Assembly (NCBI GenBank): GCA_903911455.1 | Contig: CAIWDQ010000364.1 | Location: forward strand, 1-5,622 | Source of the DNA: an uncultured bacterium | Lineage (GTDB): Bacteria > Bacteroidota > Bacteroidia > Bacteroidales > JACABE01 | DNA length: 5,622 bases | Direction: 5' to 3' | Shown here: one piece after another, positions 1 to 5,622 of the stretch | How the letters are laid out: every line of letters starts with the position of its first letter | How positions within the stretch are numbered: the stretch's first letter is position 1 | Notes under the pieces: generated by a model | The model's input: the letters and a program-made list of their open reading frames with translations, nothing else | The model's database searches: none | Told to the model about the DNA's origin: nothing | Position numbers and translations under genes: made by a program

Positions 1-373
1 GTAAAACGTTTTTAAAGCCCTGTGTTGAAAATAAATTTTACATAAAACGTTTATTTAGTCAAGTATTTTTTTACAATTTGTCTTAAATCGCTTAATTTGC
101 AAAAAGTGCCAAAAAAGTGTTTAAAAAACAAACTTTTTACGTAAAAATTAAAATAAATTTACACTTCCAAACTTTTTTTATGTATAAATTAAAAACACAT
201 TGAGCATTTACACTTTTATAGGAATTAATTAAAAAAATTGATAGATATATTTTAAAGTTTTTGTTGTGATATTTATAAAAATGTCTTTTAATAAATTTAA
301 TTAGTGGTAAGAATATATATTTAACAGATTAAAAAGATCAATAAAAACAATACGCATCTTTGGAAAACAAACA
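1..373. other. AT-rich non-coding region with short palindromes and repeated motifs
   Basis: No credible open reading frame, tRNA or rRNA is visible on either strand; the few ATG codons are followed within about ten codons by stops. What can be seen is a perfect 14-bp palindrome TTTTTACGTAAAAA (134-147), the 10-mer TAAAACGTTT twice (2-11 and 43-52), AAAAAGTG twice 11 bp apart (101-108 and 112-119), and ATTTACACTT twice (157-166 and 206-215). The density of short dyads and phased motifs would fit the regulatory region of a gene left of the window, but no promoter can be assigned with confidence. Confidence 0.6.
134..147. promoter_or_regulatory. Perfect 14-bp palindrome, possible operator
   Basis: TTTTTACGTAAAAA reads identically on both strands. 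A symmetric A/T-flanked TACGTA core suits a dimeric DNA-binding regulator, and related AAACGTTT palindromes occur at 4-11 and 45-52. In sequence this AT-rich such dyads also arise by chance, and no target gene is in view. Confidence 0.25.
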
Positions 374-448
374 CACCTCGACTTCGGTGACCCTAATGTC
401 ATCGGTCACCGAGCGGATCCAAGGTGGAAGAGGAGTTTTAAATACGCA
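349..448. mobile_element. Possible small non-autonomous element bounded by AATACGCA direct repeats
   Basis: The 8-mer AATACGCA occurs at 349-356 and again at 441-448, one copy on each side of the GC-rich palindrome. An 8-bp direct repeat bracketing a compact hairpin of different base composition is what a target-site duplication around a MITE-like insertion would look like. The palindrome does not reach the repeats: about 17 bp (357-373) and 14 bp (427-440) lie between, without clear terminal inverted repeats. A chance repeat is therefore a serious alternative, and no coding sequence lies inside. Confidence 0.25.
374..426. repeat. GC-rich imperfect palindrome, REP-like element
   Basis: TCGGTGACC (384-392) and GGTCACCGA (404-412) form a perfect 9-bp stem around an 11-base loop. 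Further out, CACCT (374-378) pairs with AGGTG (422-426). The two stems are separated by an asymmetric internal loop whose right side carries GCGG. With 31 of 53 bases G or C it stands out sharply from the AT-rich sequence on both sides. Short palindromes of this form, with a mismatched GAGCGGA-like arm, resemble dispersed intergenic REP-type repeats; that assignment is inferred. On the minus strand it is followed by a loosely T-rich stretch, so it could also act as a second, weaker terminator or an mRNA 3' stabiliser. Confidence 0.7.
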
Positions 449-464
449 GAGAAGGATAAACACC

Positions 465-504
465 AAAAAAAAACCGCTAAACAGTAAAAGAACTGCAAAG
501 CGGT
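465..504 (-). terminator. Intrinsic terminator of the helicase-nuclease gene
   Basis: Read on the minus strand, ACCGCT (499-504) pairs perfectly with AGCGGT (473-478). An inner stem, CAGT with ACTG (492-495 with 482-485), is closed by a six-base loop, and the two stems are separated by a 3x3 internal loop. The hairpin is followed directly by a run of nine T on the minus strand (A run at 465-473). It begins about 59 bp beyond the stop codon, so it should end the helicase-nuclease transcript. On the plus strand the hairpin is followed by a broken T-rich stretch (505-518), so weaker termination from the left is possible. Confidence 0.88.
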
Positions 505-526
505 AATATTTTCTTCTTAAATAATT

Positions 527-558
527 AAATCACCAAATCGCCAAATCACCAAATAAAC
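527..558. repeat. 8-bp tandem repeat, about 3.5 copies
   Basis: Three contiguous 8-bp units are visible: AAATCACC (527-534), AAATCGCC (535-542) and AAATCACC (543-550), followed by a degenerate unit AAATAAAC (551-558). The array starts 5 bp beyond the helicase-nuclease stop codon, between that stop and the terminator. Its copy number may vary between strains by slipped-strand replication. No function is evident. Confidence 0.85.
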
Positions 559-562
559 AATT

Positions 563-3500
563 TTAATCCAGCATTATAAAGTTCTTATAATAATATTCTT
601 CCTGTTTCTTTTGTTGATCAATTTCTTCAGGAGTTTGAGTAATTATTTCTTCATTGTTTTTAGCTAAATCATTTAACCTACGTCTTTCTGTGTAATCAAT
701 AGATTCATATAAGATATCATAATTAACAGCTTCGGTATTGCTTGCTTCAATTATCTCCCATAAAGACTCAAGAGATCTCACACGATTATTGTAATAATCT
801 ACACCTCTCAAACGGTAGAATTGCCAACCACATCTCTCTAATACTTTCTGTTTGTTAAGATTTTTATTAAAGTAATCAGCTCCCTGCCATTTATCACCAT
901 CGCATTCAATAGCTATTTTTACGCCATTATCTAGTACAGCAACCAAGTCAATTATGTACTTCCCTCTTGCAACTTCATATGCAGGCACTACATTGTAGCC
1001 CTTTGCTATAACATCGTTAAATACATCAACCTGAAAATTACTATGGAAATGTAAGGGTAATTTTGTATAAGTCTTTTCAATTAAGTTTTGCAATGGAATT
1101 GCCTTTGGCTTATAATTAAGAAAATGATCTAGAACTTTGTATCTAAGATCATTAGTGTTTTTTAAATCATTTAAATGTATAGAATGAAACAACCATATCT
1201 GATCTTTAGCTCGACTAACTGCAACATTAAATCTACGTTCATCCTCAGCTCTGGTTAATGCTGATCTTTTATGATTAGGTGCCGTAATTAAACTTAGGAA
1301 AATAATATCACGTTCATCACCCTGAAAACTTGCAGAGTTGCCGCAGATAATCTTACGATTATAATACTCCAACTCACCAATAGTCTTCAATAAAATACTT
1401 TCGATCAATGCTCCCTGACTATTACCCTGTAGACTAATAACTCCAAATGTTTTGTCTTTATAATAATCCGACTTGATTAACTCACTTATTGTAAATGCAA
1501 TTCTATCTGCTTCAGCAGGATTAATAATATTCTGACCTTTATTCTCAACAAAACCATCATCACAAAATATATTCTTTAAAGGTTCTAATCGGTTTTCTGA
1601 ATATTGCCTTAAAGGATATAATCCTTTACCATCAGGTTGATAGAAATATTTATTTGAGAACTCAATAATCTCAGGCATACATCTAAAGTGTTCACGTAAT
1701 ACAGTAATACCATCACAGAAACGTTTACCAAGATCAAAAAAACTAAACTCTGTACCAAAGAACTCGTTAAAAGGAATTCCTTGTAAATGTCTCTTAATAT
1801 GAGGCTGCATTATATTAGCATCTACCCCAACATACTCAGGAGAAGTCTGTTTATCATCTCCAACTATAATAATATTTTTAGAAATGTAAAGTAGAAAGAT
1901 TGCATCTGGTCCCAGCTGGCTTGCTTCATCAATAATTACATAATCATACATCCCTTTAACAGGTTGAATGGTTTCTGCAACCTTATATAAAGGCATAATC
2001 CAGCATGGAACAGAATCCTTACACTTATCCATTTCCTGTTGAGCAATCTTACGGAAACGTAATGCTCTTTTACCAATCCCACTTTTACCAATCTTTTTAA
2101 CAGCTTGCACCCAGGCTTCCAGATGCTTTCGCAATGCTTTATTTTGTGTAAGACTATCTAAAACATGCAACCATGACTTCTGTGAAGCCAGTAGTTCAAT
2201 AACATTCTCTTCTTCAATTTCAAGTTCAAATATTCTGCGTATTAGATGATTCTCTTTACTTTCGTTTACTAATGAATTAAATTCAATCTTAGTATGATTA
2301 AAACAAATCGCTTTTTCAATAAGATTCAATTTAGAGTAATCAAAAGTATTAGTTAATATTTCTTCAATTAAATAAGGGAAATGGGTTTTAAGTTTTTCTT
2401 CTTGTGTAATATAATGATTGAAAGCTGTTCTCGTGTTTTCAATTTCATCTAATTCATTTATCACACGTTGATATTTACTTGGGTCAAGATCTTCTAAAGC
2501 TTCAATTAAATTATTAGTTAGTGGATGTAAATCAGGAGTAGTTGTGAGATATTTAATTGAATTAGCAATATTATCTCCCATTTTCTTATTGCCTTCCAAC
2601 TTAAGGCTATAATCAAGTGAAGTAATAAGATTATTTGTCTCAATAATATTAAATGTAGCTATTTTAATTGAGTAAACGATCTCAATTTCACCTTTAATAT
2701 TTTTAGCATTAGCAAGTAAAGTCATAAGCCCAACTGCTGACTCATACATTTGCTTTACATATACATAACTTTCGTTATAATTGTTGAAGACATGTGTAAT
2801 ATCCCACATCTTAAATAATTCAGCAAAGGTTTGTTGGAATTGCAAATCGTTTATCACCATCTGGAATTCTTCGACAGTATCGCAATTTACTCCATTAACT
2901 TTAACAGTATCAATAAATGAAATTTTCTTTTTAATAAGTTCAGGTAAAAACGCTTTTTTTAACAAAAATGCAGGTCCTGATAATGGGTTTCCTTCTTTTA
3001 AATATTCCAATAAAGCTACGGCCTCAGTTTTAAGTTGAATAATGCTTTTGTCAGCAGGATATTTTATTTCAATATTTCTATCGTAATTTTTAATCTCTTC
3101 CTCATTTATGCTTTCTAATAGCTCACTACTCTGTTGAATTCTTTGTGTCCAGATAAAAGAATTGTATCTTAAGTAATCTTCAAATAATTTTGATTTAAAA
3201 GGTAATTGTAAACTTTCGATCTCCTCAAGAATTTTCTTAAAATCTTTTAAACGAGCCTTTAATGAAGGAATGTTTACTCTGTTCAAATTGATATTTAGCG
3301 ATTGGTATTCGTTAACCAAATCTAAATTATCAATATAATATTTATAATCAATTAGCTCATCTGGTGAAACGATAAATTCCTTTTGTGGTAGTTTATGTCT
3401 TATTTTATCAGCTTCATAAATTAGATAGTTTTCTCTAAGTTTAATAAATTCTATGATATCCGGGATCAATATTAAGTCAGCCAGATCTTTTATTTCGTCT

Positions 3501-5470
3501 TTAAACCAATGAAAATCTTTTGCATCCTTTTCTAATTGTTCTGCAATTTCAGTAAAAGTTCCTTTATAAAATTCATTCAATGGATGTTCTCCCATTGAAT
3601 ATTCTTTCATTTTAAGCAACTCTTCTTTTGTAGTCTTTTTCTCATCTATTAAATTCTTAAGGTCTAAAGAATATTTTGCTATATTATATTTGTACTCATT
3701 TAGATTCCCTTTGGTAAGTTCTTCAATAATTGAGTTTACGCTTAACTGCAAATCATGAATAGAAGAACTGTCACTACTTAATAAATTTACAGTAAGGTTA
3801 CGAAATTCTTCAGGAAGTTTATCTTTAAGAACTTCTAAAGCGCGTTTTGTATATGCAGTTACCAAAACTTTATTTCCATTTGCAAGTAAATGACAAATTA
3901 AATTTGCAATAGTATGCGATTTACCTGTTCCTGGAGGGCCTTGAACTAGAACTTTACTATTTAATCTGGCTTTCTGTATTATTTCTATTTGCTCGTCATT
4001 ATATTTCTTGGGAAAATAAACTGTATTATCAACTTCAGACTTTATAGTATAATCTATAATTGCATTATTGAATTCTCTTGGATTATACTCTAATTCTATT
4101 AAATCGTTAATAGTAGGTATGTCAATATTATCTTGTTCTAAAGTTAAATCTTCAATTATCTTTTCATAAAGTGCCGTAAAGCTTCTGGTATTTCGCTTTC
4201 TTAAGATAAGGGCAGGTGAGAAGGAAATAACCGGTTTTGAAGGAACTTTTTTAGAAACTTCTATTTCATCATGAAAGAAACTATCGGGGCGCAACCTTGC
4301 TGCCATCTCTTGTAAGACTTCCTTTAGCTGTATATCAAACAATCCATCTGCGAGGTCGTTTTCGGTTAAGAATTCTTTAGCTAATTTTTCTATCTCAATT
4401 AAATTAGTTGAATCAAATTGATCAAATAAATCCATAATAGCATCTGTTTCAATCTGAATTTCGTTATCCAAACTTGGGTTAACAATTAAACTTGAAGAGT
4501 TTTCAAGTACTTCAAACACAATTTCAGCATTTGAAGTTAAAAGGTGTCGACAAATAATTGGAGAATGTGCAGTCTCTTTAAAATGCAATAATCCAATACC
4601 CATTACCAGTTCAAACTCTTCACCAAATTGCTTTGCTTTAGTATGCATTGAGAACAATTGCTTGTAAGTGTTGTATAGACTACTGTATTTGCTATGTTGC
4701 TCTTTGTATTTCTTTAAATCTGTTTTATATTTACCAAATTCATTGTTCCATCTTTTAGCAACATAATCTTCGAATTCTTTATTAACTTCTGGGAAATCTG
4801 TTAAAAAAACGGTAATTTCTATATCCCAAGTATTTGTTTTCTCTATTTCTTCGTCATTTTCTTCTAGATTTTCGATCTCGGAATCAAAGTCAAGTTCCAA
4901 TTCACTTTCAGTTGATTGTTCTTCTGTTACTTCTTTATCAGTAATATTCTCTTCTTTTTCTTCATTGATAATAATTTCATTTTCTACTCCGATTGTTTGA
5001 TTTTCTTCAATTACATTTTCAGCTTTTTGGTTTTTCTCTAAATTATCTTCAAACTCTTCATCTACAACAATCTCCTTTTCAATTATATTTTCATTAAAAT
5101 CAAATTCATATTCTACAGGAGCTATATAATTTTCATTTAATACTACTATTGATTCATATAATAAAGGAGTGCCAGTTTCATTAAGCAGACTTTCTTTAAC
5201 TATCCACTTATTAAGATTATCACTAAAGTTAAGTGTTGGGTAAACAGGTGCTATTGGTTCTTGAGGTTTTGATATTTTTATCCAATAGTCAGCATCGTTA
5301 ATAAAATTCTTATTAGTGATACACTGAAATTCCTCGTTGTCCGGAAAATCAGCAAACCAAAGTATTTCGGGATATTGAGTTGAATTTTGAATATCGCGGA
5401 CAGGATTGCTCCTGATTTTTGAGAATTCTCTAAGATAATTGAATATCTGCAGATACTTATCTCTTTTCAT
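563..5470 (-). CDS. Large SF1 helicase/ATPase fused to C-terminal Vsr/DUF559-like nuclease domain (putative defence protein)
   Basis: This 1635-residue protein probably couples ATP-driven movement on nucleic acid to cleavage, in the cytoplasm. Seen: an N-terminal region (about 1-110) continuing at 213-320; an acidic stretch at 121-212; a Q-motif-like segment near 491-498; Walker A GPPGTGKS (511-518); motif Ia TAYTKRAL (538-545); a long, mostly helical insertion (about 553-1110); the conserved IGKSGIGK and VPCWIMP segments (1127-1134, 1154-1160); motif II DEAS (1181-1184); motif III GDDKQTSP (1204-1211); motif IV REHFRC (1259-1264); motif V SFQGDE (1381-1386); motif VI NVAVSRAKD (1415-1423). 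The last domain (about 1480-1575) has D1508 and ECDGD (1522-1526) followed by KQKVLERCGWQFYRLRG, a PD-(D/E)XK pattern of the Vsr/DUF559 kind. No signal peptide or membrane segment is apparent. The ATG start fits because conserved-looking sequence (NYLREFSKIRSNPVRDI) begins within a few residues; no Shine-Dalgarno is present. All helicase motifs look intact. Family members occur as stand-alone defence candidates; the biological role here is inferred. Confidence 0.93.
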   Translation of the reverse strand: MKRDKYLQIFNYLREFSKIRSNPVRDIQNSTQYPEILWFADFPDNEEFQCITNKNFINDADYWIKISKPQEPIAPVYPTLNFSDNLNKWIVKESLLNETGTPLLYESIVVLNENYIAPVEYEFDFNENIIEKEIVVDEEFEDNLEKNQKAENVIEENQTIGVENEIIINEEKEENITDKEVTEEQSTESELELDFDSEIENLEENDEEIEKTNTWDIEITVFLTDFPEVNKEFEDYVAKRWNNEFGKYKTDLKKYKEQHSKYSSLYNTYKQLFSMHTKAKQFGEEFELVMGIGLLHFKETAHSPIICRHLLTSNAEIVFEVLENSSSLIVNPSLDNEIQIETDAIMDLFDQFDSTNLIEIEKLAKEFLTENDLADGLFDIQLKEVLQEMAARLRPDSFFHDEIEVSKKVPSKPVISFSPALILRKRNTRSFTALYEKIIEDLTLEQDNIDIPTINDLIELEYNPREFNNAIIDYTIKSEVDNTVYFPKKYNDEQIEIIQKARLNSKVLVQGPPGTGKSHTIANLICHLLANGNKVLVTAYTKRALEVLKDKLPEEFRNLTVNLLSSDSSSIHDLQLSVNSIIEELTKGNLNEYKYNIAKYSLDLKNLIDEKKTTKEELLKMKEYSMGEHPLNEFYKGTFTEIAEQLEKDAKDFHWFKDEIKDLADLILIPDIIEFIKLRENYLIYEADKIRHKLPQKEFIVSPDELIDYKYYIDNLDLVNEYQSLNINLNRVNIPSLKARLKDFKKILEEIESLQLPFKSKLFEDYLRYNSFIWTQRIQQSSELLESINEEEIKNYDRNIEIKYPADKSIIQLKTEAVALLEYLKEGNPLSGPAFLLKKAFLPELIKKKISFIDTVKVNGVNCDTVEEFQMVINDLQFQQTFAELFKMWDITHVFNNYNESYVYVKQMYESAVGLMTLLANAKNIKGEIEIVYSIKIATFNIIETNNLITSLDYSLKLEGNKKMGDNIANSIKYLTTTPDLHPLTNNLIEALEDLDPSKYQRVINELDEIENTRTAFNHYITQEEKLKTHFPYLIEEILTNTFDYSKLNLIEKAICFNHTKIEFNSLVNESKENHLIRRIFELEIEEENVIELLASQKSWLHVLDSLTQNKALRKHLEAWVQAVKKIGKSGIGKRALRFRKIAQQEMDKCKDSVPCWIMPLYKVAETIQPVKGMYDYVIIDEASQLGPDAIFLLYISKNIIIVGDDKQTSPEYVGVDANIMQPHIKRHLQGIPFNEFFGTEFSFFDLGKRFCDGITVLREHFRCMPEIIEFSNKYFYQPDGKGLYPLRQYSENRLEPLKNIFCDDGFVENKGQNIINPAEADRIAFTISELIKSDYYKDKTFGVISLQGNSQGALIESILLKTIGELEYYNRKIICGNSASFQGDERDIIFLSLITAPNHKRSALTRAEDERRFNVAVSRAKDQIWLFHSIHLNDLKNTNDLRYKVLDHFLNYKPKAIPLQNLIEKTYTKLPLHFHSNFQVDVFNDVIAKGYNVVPAYEVARGKYIIDLVAVLDNGVKIAIECDGDKWQGADYFNKNLNKQKVLERCGWQFYRLRGVDYYNNRVRSLESLWEIIEASNTEAVNYDILYESIDYTERRRLNDLAKNNEEIITQTPEEIDQQKKQEEYYYKNFIMLD

Positions 5471-5591
5471 TATATATATTATTACGGCATTTGGAGAACT
5501 TAACAGTAAAAGATACGATTCATTACTCTAAACTTAGAGCAAACCAAATAATATCTTTTGCATTGTCGCCTGTAATAATAGTCGTAGAACT
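5471..5591. promoter_or_regulatory. Intergenic region upstream of the helicase-nuclease gene, probably holding its promoter
   Basis: This 121-bp stretch separates the minus-strand helicase-nuclease start from a probable plus-strand start at 5592. For the minus-strand gene, TATCTTTT (complement of 5508-5515) resembles the Bacteroidota -7 element TAnnTTTG in all but the last base, and a TTTG lies further upstream (complement of 5540-5543). The 24-base gap between them is longer than the usual 19-21. The bases directly before the ATG are purely A/T (TATATATA) with no Shine-Dalgarno, so translation probably relies on an unstructured AT-rich leader. Confidence 0.4.
5526..5539. promoter_or_regulatory. 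14-bp inverted repeat, candidate operator
   Basis: CTCTAA (5526-5531) and TTAGAG (5534-5539) are perfect inverted copies separated by AC. The dyad lies 55 bp upstream of the helicase-nuclease start and 52 bp upstream of the putative divergent start, and it sits between the candidate TTTG and TATCTTTT promoter elements. A repressor bound there would cover the promoter. The function is inferred from position only. Confidence 0.35.
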
Positions 5592-5622
5592 ATGAAATTA
5601 AATGTGTTAGAACAATTAAAAA
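5592..5622 (+). CDS. 5' end of an unidentified plus-strand gene, cut by the window edge
   Basis: An ATG at 5592 opens a frame reading MKLNVLEQLK that runs to the end of the window. The frame is also open upstream to a TAG at 5535-5537, but the ATG is the natural start. The ten visible residues look like an ordinary soluble N-terminus, too short to identify. No Shine-Dalgarno is visible, as for the helicase-nuclease gene. If real, the gene is divergent from it and shares its upstream region. A non-coding chance ATG remains possible. Confidence 0.4.
   Translation, partial: MKLNVLEQLK

Noticed and set aside
181..222. Plus-strand ATG at 180 with a short frame
   Set aside because: The frame stops after seven codons and has no ribosome binding site.
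374..426. Hairpin as a structured RNA gene or tRNA
   Set aside because: There are no cloverleaf arms, anticodon loop or conserved RNA core. A single imperfect hairpin is better explained as a palindromic repeat.
1..560. CRISPR array
   Set aside because: The repeats present are 8-10 bp long and irregularly placed or directly tandem, without uniform 25-40 bp repeats separated by unique spacers.
2781..3038. Plus-strand open frame of 85 codons
   Set aside because: It lies wholly inside the helicase-nuclease gene on the opposite strand, and its product has no recognisable features. It is best explained as a shadow of the AT-rich coding sequence.
5523..5597. Minus-strand stretch reading as a protein C-terminus (ending ...GDNAKDIIWFALSLE then TAA) 53 bp before the helicase-nuclease start
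   Set aside because: The frame is stopped by a TAA at 5598-5600, leaving only 24 codons without an ATG. It could be a remnant of a decayed upstream gene, but it is too short to support and overlaps the plausible plus-strand start.

Overview
The window comes from an AT-rich bacterial genome and is dominated by one very large gene on the minus strand. Very low GC, a start codon preceded by A/T-only sequence with no Shine-Dalgarno motif, and a short tandem A/T-rich repeat after the stop fit Bacteroidota best. This lineage call is an inference, because no ribosomal or other marker gene is present.

Layout. Positions 1-373 are AT-rich and apparently non-coding, with several short palindromes and repeated ACACTT/AAGTGT motifs. 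At 374-426 lies an unusually GC-rich imperfect hairpin (31 of 53 bases are G or C), flanked by two copies of AATACGCA (349-356 and 441-448). It looks like a small palindromic repeat (REP- or MITE-like). A strong intrinsic terminator for the minus-strand gene lies at 465-504, and an 8-bp tandem repeat at 527-558. From 563 to 5470 a single minus-strand gene encodes a 1635-residue superfamily 1 helicase/ATPase with a C-terminal Vsr/DUF559-like nuclease domain. Positions 5471-5591 form a short intergenic region with a near-perfect 14-bp palindrome, and a plausible plus-strand gene starts at 5592 and leaves the window.

Function. The large protein has an N-terminal family-specific region interrupted by a strongly acidic stretch, an SF1 helicase core whose motifs Ia and II are separated by about 630 mostly helical residues, and a PD-(D/E)XK-type endonuclease domain. 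This architecture belongs to a family of stand-alone helicase-nuclease proteins often found among bacterial genome-defence genes. It appears to be transcribed alone: its own upstream region, and a terminator about 60 bp after the stop. If it is a defence system, it is probably a one-gene system acting on nucleic acid by ATP-driven translocation followed by cleavage. That role is inferred from architecture and not shown by the sequence.
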